A stretch of 64,000 nucleotides of DNA, from the NCBI RefSeq assembly GCF_022024175.1, contig NZ_CP091794.1, positions 2,170,001 to 2,234,000 on the forward strand. Direction: 5' to 3'. Positions 8,271 through 16,295 of this stretch are shown in pieces. The notes below the pieces were generated by a model. The model had not been told where the DNA came from, made no database searches, and saw only the letters and a program-made list of their open reading frames with translations. How positions within the stretch are numbered: position 1 is the stretch's first letter; the number at the start of each line of letters is the position of its first letter. A program made the position numbers and the translations under genes. Origin of the DNA: Prevotella communis. GTDB lineage: Bacteria > Bacteroidota > Bacteroidia > Bacteroidales > Bacteroidaceae.

Positions 8271-8693
8271 TTAGAACGGCAGGGCATCCGACTGACTGCT
8301 TTCCGACGTAGTATCAGTAGCAGTTGTCTGGCTTGCTGTGGCAGTTTGCTCCTGCTGACCCGTAGGCTTTGCAGAAAGCATCTCCATGTTGTCAGCCCAG
8401 ATTTCAGTCACATACTGACGCTGTCCCTGCTTATTATCATAAGTAGAATAACGCAGTCGGCCCTCAATATATAGTTTATCTCCTTTATGCACATAACGCT
8501 CCACAATCTCGGCCAGGCGGCGCCACATTATCACATTGTGCCAGTCTGTACGATCGGGTACCTGTGTACCGTTCTGAAGCGTATAACCCTTCTCTGTGGT
8601 TGCAAAACGAAAACGAGCCACAGCAACGCCCTGCTCTACATAACGTACCTCAGGGTCAGTGCCAACATGGCCTATCATCATTACCTTATTCAT
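8271..8693 (-). CDS. ssb: Single-stranded DNA-binding protein
   Basis: The 140-aa protein has an OB-fold domain at residues 1-105 (start MNKVMMIGHVG, later GDKLYIEGRLR). A Gln/Thr/Ser-rich disordered linker leads to the acidic-hydrophobic tip SDALPF that recruits replication and repair partners. It coats ssDNA as a tetramer. Its start overlaps the upstream hypothetical gene by 4 bp (ATGA), and gldE follows after 9 nt. Confidence 0.95.
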   Translation of the reverse strand: MNKVMMIGHVGTDPEVRYVEQGVAVARFRFATTEKGYTLQNGTQVPDRTDWHNVIMWRRLAEIVERYVHKGDKLYIEGRLRYSTYDNKQGQRQYVTEIWADNMEMLSAKPTGQQEQTATASQTTATDTTSESSQSDALPF

Positions 8694-9244
8694 GACTGTA
8701 ATGGTTTTGCTTCACCTAAATAACGGAACTTGAAATTCTTTCCTTTGGCTGAGGGGAACTGACTGCGCTCATCCACGCGCTCACGCAGATGACCAACAAT
8801 ACGATTGTAGCAGTCCAAGCCAGAATAAGCCTTTACCTGAGCCACAAACTGAGTATCACGATACTGGAACTTACCTGTACCTGGTACCAACAACACACGC
8901 TTGAAGTTCAGTTCACCTTCATACCAGCCTTCGCGTTCCTCGTTCAACTTCAATACAGCAGGAATTGGCTGACGCTCCTTCTGACCATCCTCGGCAGGAT
9001 GCAGCGCACGCTTCTCTTTGAAGTCCTGCATGGTAGCAGCCTCAGTCTTGATGATAATGAAATAAACCCGGGGACGAATCTTATAGCGTTTAGGATAGTA
9101 AACATCACTTGCGGCATATTCACGGATATCAGCCTCAAGAACAGGATTCATACCAATCTCGTCGATATTATCTAAGAATTCTATTGCTTCATCGACACTC
9201 GAAACAAGTGTCTCGCTGTCAAAGTATCTTAAGTATAAATTCAT
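8690..9244 (-). CDS. Conserved hypothetical protein upstream of ssb
   Basis: The product is 184 aa, soluble, without signal peptide or membrane helices, mixed alpha/beta and rich in charged residues. I do not recognise its family. The frame is open 27 codons further upstream, but those codons are the tRNA-Gly gene and its 3' flank, so the start is the ATG at 9244. It overlaps ssb by 4 bp, so the two are translationally coupled, and a role in DNA metabolism is possible by association only. Confidence 0.7.
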   Translation of the reverse strand: MNLYLRYFDSETLVSSVDEAIEFLDNIDEIGMNPVLEADIREYAASDVYYPKRYKIRPRVYFIIIKTEAATMQDFKEKRALHPAEDGQKERQPIPAVLKLNEEREGWYEGELNFKRVLLVPGTGKFQYRDTQFVAQVKAYSGLDCYNRIVGHLRERVDERSQFPSAKGKNFKFRYLGEAKPLQS

Positions 9245-9283
9245 GTTTGTGTGAAAAGGTTGTTTTCCTAAATAAAAAAAGAG

Positions 9284-9356
9284 AGCGGAAAACGGGACTC
9301 GGACCCGCGACCCCAACCTTGGCAAGGTTGTGCTCTACCAACTGAGCTATTTCCGC
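9284..9356 (-). tRNA. tRNA-Gly (GCC), copy 2
   Basis: The minus strand folds into a 73-nt cloverleaf. The acceptor is GCGGAAA/TTTTCCGC, the anticodon loop TTGCCAA gives GCC (reads GGC/GGT), and the T loop is TCCGAGT. It is identical to the copy at 9622-9694. No terminator separates it from the downstream protein genes. Confidence 0.95.
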
Positions 9357-9378
9357 AATTCTTATCAAAAAAAAGAGG

Positions 9379-9462
9379 TGAAGAGGAGGAGACTCGAACT
9401 CCCACGTCGCAATTGACACTACCCCCTCAAAGTAGCGCGTCTACCAATTCCGCCACCTCTCC
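9379..9462 (-). tRNA. tRNA-Leu (GAG)
   Basis: This 84-nt class II tRNA has acceptor GGAGAGG/CCTCTTC, anticodon loop TTGAGGG (anticodon GAG, reads CTC/CTT), a long variable arm and T loop TTCGAGT. It is second from last in the four-tRNA array. Confidence 0.93.
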
Positions 9463-9491
9463 AACAAATTTTTACATATTGAAAAAAAGAG

Positions 9492-9573
9492 TGCCCAGAA
9501 CAGGACTCGAACCTGCACGCCTTGCGGCACACGCACCTGAAACGTGCGCGTCTACCAATTCCGCCACCTGGGC
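9492..9573 (-). tRNA. tRNA-Leu (CAG)
   Basis: This 82-nt class II tRNA has acceptor GCCCAGG/TCTGGGC, an anticodon stem CACGT/GCGTG around loop TTCAGGT (anticodon CAG, reads CTG), a variable arm GTGCCGCAAGGCGT and T loop TTCGAGT. Confidence 0.93.
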
Positions 9574-9621
9574 AATTTATGATTAAGGCCTTCCCTAATC
9601 TCTCTTTTTGTTCAATCTGTG

Positions 9622-9694
9622 AGCGGAAAACGGGACTCGGACCCGCGACCCCAACCTTGGCAAGGTTGTGCTCTACCAACTGAGCTATTTCCGC
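9622..9694 (-). tRNA. tRNA-Gly (GCC), copy 1
   Basis: First gene of the array on the minus strand: 73 nt, identical to the copy at 9284-9356 with anticodon GCC. The array promoter lies about 43 nt upstream. Confidence 0.95.
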
Positions 9695-9736
9695 GTTACT
9701 TCTTTATTAGAAGTGCATCTCTCTCGATTGCGGATG

Positions 9737-9744
9737 CAAAGGTA
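9737..9744 (-). promoter_or_regulatory. -7 box of the tRNA-ssb-gldE unit
   Basis: Minus-strand TACCTTTG lies just upstream of the first tRNA-Gly, followed at similar distance by a GCATC leader like that of tRNA-Lys. It is the only clear promoter found for the tRNAs and for the four protein genes after them. Confidence 0.7.
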
Positions 9745-9797
9745 CTACTTTTTTTTGAACTACCAAAACTTTTCCGATTTTTTTTCAAAAAAAAGTG

Positions 9798-10934
9798 CTA
9801 ATCCATGCGGTTTCGGTAGTCTTCATAGCCAAAACGACGCAAAATCTCCAATTTTCCGTCCTTATGAAGCATCGCAAGAGCTGGATGAGAGATACCATTG
9901 AACATGCAAGTTTTTACAGTCGTGTAATGAATCATGTCCTCAAAAATCACCTCTTCTCCCACTTTTAATTCATGATCGAAGCGCCATGAGGACATAAAAT
10001 CACCACTCAGGCAACTATTGCCTCCCAAACGATAGACATATTCTGAGGTTTGAGACTGGAGACTGGAGGATTCTTCTACGATTTCTGCCCCTCTCACCTC
10101 TGGCATATATGGCATCTCCAGACAGTCGGGCATATGACAAGTAAAACTTACATCCAGAATAGCCGTACGGATACCCTTGTCCTCTACAATATCCACCACA
10201 TGACTCACCAGTGGACCCGTTTGCCAGGCAAAAGCGCTACCTGGCTCAAGGATAATCTTGAGCCAGGGATAACGCTCATGTAGTCCCTTTAATATATTAA
10301 TAAGGTGAGGCACATCATAATCCTTACGCGTCATCAGATGTCCACCACCCAGATTCAGCCACTTCAACTGTGGGAACCACTTAGAGAATTTCTCCTCTAT
10401 ATGCACCAACGTACGTTCCAGTACGTCAGCACCACTCTCACAATGACAGTGACAATGAAAGCCCTCGATATTTGCAGGCAGCACAGCGGGCAACTTATCG
10501 GCAGTGACACCAAATCGGGTGCCAGGTGCACAGGGGTTATAGAGCATGGTGCCAACCTCTGAATACTCAGGATTCACGCGCAGGCCGATGCTAGCCTTCC
10601 CCTCTACCCTATCATGGAAGCGCTCATACTGTGACAGAGAGTTGAACGTCAGGTGACTGCTGCACCTCACGATATCATCAATCTCCTCATCAGTATAGGC
10701 CGGTGAATACGTGTGAGCCTTGGCGCCAAACTCCTCCAGTGCCAGCCGGGCCTCACTCAGGCTGCTGGCCGTAGTACTGTTGATATACTCCCTGAAAATA
10801 GGGAATGTTTTCCACAATGCAAAAGCTTTGAACGCCAGGATAATCTCCACGTCGGCCTCTTTAGCCACGTCGGCAATCAGTTGCAGATTCCTACGTAGCA
10901 GCGTTTCCTCAATGATATATACGGGTTCTTTCAT
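9798..10934 (-). CDS. nspC: Carboxynorspermidine decarboxylase
   Basis: The 378-aa PLP-dependent decarboxylase makes norspermidine or spermidine from the carboxy form in the alternative polyamine pathway. The alanine-racemase-like barrel has the PLP lysine in ILAFKAFA (K36), a glycine loop LNLGGGH and EPGSA for phosphate binding. The C-terminal GGNSCLSGD motif is diagnostic for NspC, where Cys and Asp contribute to the active site across the dimer. The partner dehydrogenase is not in the window. ATG at 10934 is preferred over an in-frame TTG at 10937. It lies 18 nt after carB in the same direction. A heptamer-repeat stretch encodes a Ser/Gln-rich loop just before the last motif. Confidence 0.9.
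   Translation of the reverse strand: MKEPVYIIEETLLRRNLQLIADVAKEADVEIILAFKAFALWKTFPIFREYINSTTASSLSEARLALEEFGAKAHTYSPAYTDEEIDDIVRCSSHLTFNSLSQYERFHDRVEGKASIGLRVNPEYSEVGTMLYNPCAPGTRFGVTADKLPAVLPANIEGFHCHCHCESGADVLERTLVHIEEKFSKWFPQLKWLNLGGGHLMTRKDYDVPHLINILKGLHERYPWLKIILEPGSAFAWQTGPLVSHVVDIVEDKGIRTAILDVSFTCHMPDCLEMPYMPEVRGAEIVEESSSLQSQTSEYVYRLGGNSCLSGDFMSSWRFDHELKVGEEVIFEDMIHYTTVKTCMFNGISHPALAMLHKDGKLEILRRFGYEDYRNRMD
10044..10071 (-). repeat. 7-bp tandem repeat inside nspC
   Basis: Four degenerate heptamers on the plus strand (TGAGGTT, TGAGACT, GGAGACT, GGAGGAT) lie within the coding region and encode a Ser/Gln/Thr-rich loop between the conserved barrel and the GGNSC motif. The unit resembles the intergenic array at 3709-3750. 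Confidence 0.6.
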
Positions 10935-10952
10935 CAAATCAATCAGTTCAAA

Positions 10953-13900
10953 TTATTTATATTCGCTCCACGACTTAATGCCAATACCATCCAGTCCCAC
11001 CTTACAGAAGGCCTCGATGAAGGCAGCTGCCAGACGGGCATTGGTAATCAGTGGCACGTTGAGATCGATGGCAGCACGACGAATCTTGTAACCATTCGTC
11101 AACTCGTGGGTAGTCAGGTCCTTCGGAATATTCACCACCATGTCTATCTGATGATTGTGGAGCAGGTCGAGTGCTGAAGGCACATTACCTGCAGCCCCCT
11201 CTTCCTCAGAAGGCCACAAAGCACGGGTATTCTTCACACCATTCTCCGTGAGATATTTCGAAGTACCATCAGTAGCATACAGTTCGTAACCATGTTTCAC
11301 CAGCATACGGGCAGCATCCAGCATCTCAGCTTTCTGCTTGGCACCACCCGTTGACAGCAGCACAGTCTTCTTGGGAATACGGTGTCCCACAGAGAGCATA
11401 GCCTTGAGCAGTGCCGTGTCGGTATTGTCGCCAATACAACCTACCTCACCGGTAGAAGCCATATCCACACCCAGCACGGGGTCAGCCTTCTGTAAGCGGT
11501 TGAATGAGAACTGCGAAGCCTTGATACCTACATAGTCGAGGTCGAACAGATTCTTCGAGGGTTTCTCTACAGGCAGTCCCAGCATCACCTTCGTAGCCAG
11601 GTCAATCATATTCATCTTCAGCACCTTTGACACGAATGGGAAGCTACGCGAAGCACGCAGGTTACACTCAATCACCAGGATATCGTTCTCGCGAGCCATA
11701 TACTGGATGTTGAACGGACCATTGATATTCAGGGCCTTGGCAATCTGACGTGAGATACGCTTGATACGACGTACAGTCTCCACATACAACTTCTGCGGTG
11801 GGAACTGAATCGTGGCATCGCCAGAGTGTACACCGGCAAACTCGATATGCTCGGAGATAGCATAAGCGATAATCTCACCATTGCGTGCCACAGCATCCAT
11901 CTCGATCTCCTTGGCATGCTCAATAAACTTAGACACCACGACGGGATGATCCTCGCTGACGTTAGCAGCCAACTTCAAGAAGCGCTCCAGCTCATCATTG
12001 TTAGAACAAACGTTCATGGCAGCTCCCGAGAGCACATACGAAGGACGCACCAGGACGGGGAAGCCCACACGCTCCACAAACTGGTTGATATCATCCATAG
12101 ATGTCAGTGCACTCCACTCAGGCTGGTTGACACCCAGCTCGTTCAACATCTGCGAGAACTTAGCACGGTCCTCAGCACCATCGATATCCTTAGCCTGTGT
12201 ACCCAGGATATTGACACGCTGCTCGTCCAGATGCACAGCCAGGTTGTTTGGAATCTGACCACCAGTTGAAACAATGACACCGTGAGGAGCCTCCATATCG
12301 ATGATATCCATCACACGTTCGAAGGTCAGTTCATCGAAATACAGACGGTCACACATATCATAGTCGGTTGACACCGTCTCAGGGTTATAGTTAATCATCA
12401 CAGAGCGCCAACCTTCCTTACGGATGGTGTTCAGAGCCTGCACACCACACCAGTCGAACTCTACGCTCGAACCGATACGATAGGCACCAGAACCCAACAC
12501 GATGATACTCTTCTTATCGTTCTCGTACTGGATATCACTAGCCACGCCAGAGTAAGTGACATACAGATAATTGGTCTGAGCAGGATACTCTGCAGCCAGT
12601 GTGTCAATCTGCTTCACCACAGGTGTGATGCCAAACTGCTTTCTGCGATTACGTACCAGCAGTGAAGCCTCGTGCATGTTACGACATTCATTCTCCAGTC
12701 CGATGGCACGTGCTATCTGGAAGTCGGTAAAGCCATAGACCTTGGCCTCACGTAACAGGGACTCCTCCAGCGTGTTAATATTATATTTTTTCAGTTGTTC
12801 ATCGATATCGATGATATGCTTCAGTTTTTCCAGGAACCACTTGTCAATCTTTGTCAGTGCATGAATCTTGTCGATATCATACTCAGGCAGATGCATAGCC
12901 TTTGAGATGACGAATACACGCTTATCCGTAGGTTCACGCAGCGCAGCGTCGATATCTGCAATCTTCAGTTCCTTGTTCTCCACGAGGCCATGCATACCCT
13001 GGCCAATCATACGCAGACCTTTCTGGATAGCCTCCTCAAAGGTACGACCGATAGCCATCACCTCGCCTACCGACTTCATGCTGGAACCTAGTTCCTTGTC
13101 AACACCATGGAACTTAGACAGGTCCCAACGGGGAATCTTACATACCACATAGTCGAGGGCGGGCTCGAAGAAAGCACTCGTAGTCTTGGTGACACTGTTC
13201 TTCAGTTCAAACAGACCATAGCCCATACCCAACTTAGCAGCAACGAAAGCCAAGGGATAGCCCGTAGCCTTTGATGCCAGGGCTGAAGAACGTGACAAGC
13301 GGGCATTCACCTCGATAACACGATAATCCTCTGATTCCGGATCAAAAGCATACTGCACGTTACACTCACCCACGATACCAATATGACGGATAATCTTGAT
13401 GGCCAGCGCACGCAACTTGTGATATTCCGAGTTTGTCAGGGTCTGTGAAGGAGCCACCACGATACTCTCGCCGGTGTGGATACCCAGCGGGTCAAAGTTC
13501 TCCATGTTACATACGGTGATACAGTTGTCGTAACGGTCGCGCACCACCTCGTACTCTATCTCCTTCCAACCCTTCAGGGACTTCTCGACCAGCACCTGTG
13601 GCGAGAACGAGAATGCCTTCTCGGCCAGGGCGTTCAACTGTTCCTCATTGTCACAGAAACCACTGCCCAGACCTCCAAGCGCATAGGCAGCACGCAGAAT
13701 GATAGGATAACCCAGTTCGGCAGCTGCCTTACGGGCATCAGCGATATTATCACATGCCTGACTCTTGATGGTCTTCACATTGATCTCGTCCAGTTTCTTC
13801 ACGAAGAGCTCACGATCCTCAGTATCCATGATAGCCTGAACGGGCGTACCCAGCACCTTCACGTTGTACTTCTCCAGCACACCGCTCTGATACAGTTCCA

Positions 13901-14195
13901 CACCACAGTTCAATGCTGTCTGACCACCAAAGGCCAACAAGATACCGTCGGGACGCTCCTTCTCGATAACCTTCTCAACGAAATAAGGCTGAACAGGGAG
14001 GAAATAGACCTGGTCGGCCACACCCTCTGAGGTCTGCACCGTAGCGATATTAGGATTGATGAGCACCGTCTCGATACCCTCTTCCTTCATCGCCTTCAGC
14101 GCCTGTGAGCCACTATAATCGAACTCACCTGCCTCACCAATCTTCAGGGCTCCACTGCCCAACAGCAACACCTTCTTTATATTATTGTCCTTCAT
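10953..14195 (-). CDS. carB: Carbamoyl-phosphate synthase, large subunit
   Basis: The 1080-aa full-length protein has two ATP-grasp halves, an oligomerisation domain and a C-terminal allosteric (MGS-like) domain. Each half opens with the typical glycine motif (LLGSGALKIGEAGEFDYS near residue 10; IVLGSGAYRIGSSVEFDW near 555). It makes carbamoyl phosphate from bicarbonate, ATP and ammonia delivered by CarA, feeding pyrimidine and arginine synthesis. It follows carA after 41 nt in one operon, and nspC follows after 18 nt. Confidence 0.97.
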   Translation of the reverse strand: MKDNNIKKVLLLGSGALKIGEAGEFDYSGSQALKAMKEEGIETVLINPNIATVQTSEGVADQVYFLPVQPYFVEKVIEKERPDGILLAFGGQTALNCGVELYQSGVLEKYNVKVLGTPVQAIMDTEDRELFVKKLDEINVKTIKSQACDNIADARKAAAELGYPIILRAAYALGGLGSGFCDNEEQLNALAEKAFSFSPQVLVEKSLKGWKEIEYEVVRDRYDNCITVCNMENFDPLGIHTGESIVVAPSQTLTNSEYHKLRALAIKIIRHIGIVGECNVQYAFDPESEDYRVIEVNARLSRSSALASKATGYPLAFVAAKLGMGYGLFELKNSVTKTTSAFFEPALDYVVCKIPRWDLSKFHGVDKELGSSMKSVGEVMAIGRTFEEAIQKGLRMIGQGMHGLVENKELKIADIDAALREPTDKRVFVISKAMHLPEYDIDKIHALTKIDKWFLEKLKHIIDIDEQLKKYNINTLEESLLREAKVYGFTDFQIARAIGLENECRNMHEASLLVRNRRKQFGITPVVKQIDTLAAEYPAQTNYLYVTYSGVASDIQYENDKKSIIVLGSGAYRIGSSVEFDWCGVQALNTIRKEGWRSVMINYNPETVSTDYDMCDRLYFDELTFERVMDIIDMEAPHGVIVSTGGQIPNNLAVHLDEQRVNILGTQAKDIDGAEDRAKFSQMLNELGVNQPEWSALTSMDDINQFVERVGFPVLVRPSYVLSGAAMNVCSNNDELERFLKLAANVSEDHPVVVSKFIEHAKEIEMDAVARNGEIIAYAISEHIEFAGVHSGDATIQFPPQKLYVETVRRIKRISRQIAKALNINGPFNIQYMARENDILVIECNLRASRSFPFVSKVLKMNMIDLATKVMLGLPVEKPSKNLFDLDYVGIKASQFSFNRLQKADPVLGVDMASTGEVGCIGDNTDTALLKAMLSVGHRIPKKTVLLSTGGAKQKAEMLDAARMLVKHGYELYATDGTSKYLTENGVKNTRALWPSEEEGAAGNVPSALDLLHNHQIDMVVNIPKDLTTHELTNGYKIRRAAIDLNVPLITNARLAAAFIEAFCKVGLDGIGIKSWSEYK

Positions 14196-14206
14196 CTTTC
14201 TTTTCT

Positions 14207-14235
14207 TTTTTTAGCTTTTTACCCTTTTACCTTTT
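14207..14235 (-). repeat. 7-bp tandem repeat between carA and carB
   Basis: On the minus strand the spacer reads as degenerate heptamers of the AAGGTAA/AAGGGTA/AAAAGCT kind. It fills nearly the whole 41-nt gap, next to the carB ribosome-binding region. Confidence 0.5.
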
Positions 14236-14236
14236 C

Positions 14237-15316
14237 TTAGAGTGTCTCAATAAAACGGTCGAACATAAACTCTGTATCTACAGGACCCGAACAGGCTTCG
14301 GGGTGGAACTGACTTGAGAACCAGGGGTGCGTCAGGTGACGGATACCCTCGTTAGAACCATCGTTCATATTCACGAAGAGCTCACGCCACTCATTACCCA
14401 GAGTAGTTGCATCTACAGCATAACCATGGTTCTGCGAGGTCACATAGCAGCGGTTGGTACCCACCTCACGCACAGGCTGGTTGTGAGAGCGGTGACCATA
14501 CTTCAGTTTGTAGATAGTGGCGCCACCGGCCTTGGCCAGCAACTGATTGCCCATGCAGATACCACAGATAGGCTTGCGGCTCTGCGACATCTGTTTCTTC
14601 AGGATTTCCACTGCATCCACACACTTGTCCGGGTCGCCTGGACCATTGGCCAGGAACAGGCCGTCGAAAGCCATATCCGTATAGTCGTAGTTCCAGGGAA
14701 CACGAATCACCTCTACGCCACGATTTATCAAGCAGCGGATGATATTATTCTTCACGCCACAGTCCACAAGCACCACCTTACGACCAGCACCTTCGTTGTA
14801 GCGAATCACATCCTTGCACGACACACGCTCTACCCAGTTGATGGAACCATAGTCAGCACCCTCGGCATCCTCAGCATCTTCCATACCCTCGAACACCAGT
14901 TTACCCATCATCACACCATGCTCGCGCAGCACCTTGGTCAACTGGCGGGTGTCTATGCCAGTGATGCCAGGCACCTTCTCACGCTTCAGCCAGTCACCCA
15001 GACTCTCGCATGCATTCCAGTGAGAATAAGCCTGAGAATAGTCGCTCACAATGATGGCCGAGGCATAGATGCGGTCACTCTCCATGAAGGTAGCGATGCC
15101 ATTATCCTCTACCGTGAAGGGAGGCACGCCATAATTGCCTACCAGAGGATAAGTGAGTACCATTAACTGACCTGCATAACTGGGGTCTGTAAGACTCTCG
15201 GGATAGCCCATCATAGCTGTGTTGAAAACCACTTCGCCAGCTACTGGACGCTCGTAACCGAAACTCTTTCCTTTGAATTCTGTTCCATCCTGAAGAACAA
15301 GTGTTACTGCTTTCAT
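14237..15316 (-). CDS. carA: Carbamoyl-phosphate synthase, small (glutaminase) subunit
   Basis: The 359-aa protein has an N-terminal CPSase small domain (1-140, GTEFKGKSFGY) and a class I glutamine amidotransferase domain. The nucleophile lies in ICGICMGNQ (about residues 245-253) and the His/Glu pair in QFHPEA near the C-terminus. It hydrolyses glutamine and channels ammonia to CarB. It is the first gene of carA-carB-nspC. No clear TAnnTTTG box is seen upstream; an alternating TA tract lies at about 15327-15339. Confidence 0.96.
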   Translation of the reverse strand: MKAVTLVLQDGTEFKGKSFGYERPVAGEVVFNTAMMGYPESLTDPSYAGQLMVLTYPLVGNYGVPPFTVEDNGIATFMESDRIYASAIIVSDYSQAYSHWNACESLGDWLKREKVPGITGIDTRQLTKVLREHGVMMGKLVFEGMEDAEDAEGADYGSINWVERVSCKDVIRYNEGAGRKVVLVDCGVKNNIIRCLINRGVEVIRVPWNYDYTDMAFDGLFLANGPGDPDKCVDAVEILKKQMSQSRKPICGICMGNQLLAKAGGATIYKLKYGHRSHNQPVREVGTNRCYVTSQNHGYAVDATTLGNEWRELFVNMNDGSNEGIRHLTHPWFSSQFHPEACSGPVDTEFMFDRFIETL

Positions 15317-15362
15317 TATCTTGTGTTTATATATATATGTTTTATTTCTGTCTAGTTGATAT

Positions 15363-15393
15363 AAAAAAAGATTGGGGAAAAATGCCCCAACCT
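15363..15393 (-). terminator. Terminator of the export lipoprotein gene
   Basis: The minus strand has hairpin AAGGTTGGGG/CCCCAATCTT with a short loop and a following T run, seven bases after the stop codon of the gene at 15400-16200. Confidence 0.85.
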
Positions 15394-15399
15394 TTTATG

Positions 15400-16200
15400 T
15401 TATTTCTTCAATATGTTGTAAAGCAACGATGTCAACGAAATAAGAATAGACGTTGCAGAGAACCAAAGCGTCGTCATGCTACCAACGCTGGAGTTCTGCG
15501 CTTTCACCTTGTTTGGCGTCACGTAGACCACGTCGTTCTGTTGCAAATAGAAATACGGCGAATTGATGATGTCGGCATCGGTGAGGTCGAACGTATGGAT
15601 AGACTTCTGGCCAGAAGCATCCTCACGTATCAACTGCACATTCTTACGCTGACCGTAGATGGTCAGGTCGCCAGCCTGTGCCAAAGCCTCAAGGATAGAG
15701 ATCTTCTCACGCGACACGGTAAACGTACCGGGACGTGCCACCTCACCAATCACAGAAATCTGATAACCCGTCATACGTACGGTGACGATGGGATTCTCAG
15801 CAGCAGCCATGAAGGGCTTGATTTTCTCCTGAATCATCTTCTCACACTCAGACTTTGTCAGTCCACCTACATGAATCTGTCCTAACACCGGATAGTTGAT
15901 ATTACCCTCATTATCTACCAGGTAGGTCTGGAGCATAGCCTGCGAATAGGTGCTTCGCTGATTGGCTGTATAGGGTGTGGGTACCGTCAGGTTGAAGGGC
16001 ACTGCAGCCTCGTCATCGGTAGTACTCACCGTGATGGTCAACTGATCTTTTGGCATGATGCGGGCATCATACAAATACTGTGATTTCGACAAATCTACCT
16101 CGTTTGAATTCTGGAAATAGGCAACGTGTTTATGACTTGCACAACCAGCAAGCAAAACGACTGCCATTACCAACAAAAGACTTTTATTAAGAAGCTTCAT
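15400..16200 (-). CDS. Polysaccharide export outer-membrane lipoprotein (Wza-like)
   Basis: The 266-aa protein has a lipoprotein signal peptide ending in LLAGC, then a Poly_export (PF02563) domain at about 40-150 and a SLBB-type domain (GEVARPGTFTVSREKISI...) at about 165-245. A C-terminal hydrophobic helix follows. It resembles Wza/KpsD secretins through which capsule or exopolysaccharide leaves the cell. No Wzc-like kinase is adjacent, so it is an orphan here, flanked by terminators on both sides. ATG at 16200 is preferred to the one at 16212 because the promoter box lies only 14 nt above the latter. Confidence 0.85.
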   Translation of the reverse strand: MKLLNKSLLLVMAVVLLAGCASHKHVAYFQNSNEVDLSKSQYLYDARIMPKDQLTITVSTTDDEAAVPFNLTVPTPYTANQRSTYSQAMLQTYLVDNEGNINYPVLGQIHVGGLTKSECEKMIQEKIKPFMAAAENPIVTVRMTGYQISVIGEVARPGTFTVSREKISILEALAQAGDLTIYGQRKNVQLIREDASGQKSIHTFDLTDADIINSPYFYLQQNDVVYVTPNKVKAQNSSVGSMTTLWFSATSILISLTSLLYNILKK

Positions 16201-16225
16201 TCTAAAAATCATTTTATTTCGGCTG

Positions 16226-16233
16226 CAAAATTA
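16226..16233 (-). promoter_or_regulatory. -7 box (TAATTTTG) for export lipoprotein
   Basis: Minus-strand TAATTTTG lies 26 nt upstream of the chosen ATG, so the gene is transcribed alone. Confidence 0.6.
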
Positions 16234-16257
16234 CTGCTTATTTTCGACATACGCAAA

Positions 16258-16292
16258 AAAAGGAGGAGTTTTTTGAAAACCCCTCCCTATTT
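16258..16292 (-). terminator. Terminator of uxaC
   Basis: Immediately after the uxaC stop, minus-strand GGAGGGGTTTTC pairs imperfectly with AAAACTCCTCC, followed by seven T residues. Confidence 0.8.
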
Positions 16293-16295
16293 TTA

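Noticed and set aside
9245..9325. Longer N-terminus for the hypothetical gene upstream of ssb
   Set aside because: The extra 27 codons lie in the tRNA-Gly gene and its 3' flank.
9284..9694. Two identical tRNA-Gly genes as att sites of an integrated element
   Set aside because: The 265 bp between them hold only two tRNA-Leu genes; this is ordinary tRNA duplication.
15327..15339. TA-rich tract as the carA promoter
   Set aside because: It does not fit TAnnTTTG with a -33 element; no confident promoter can be called for carA.
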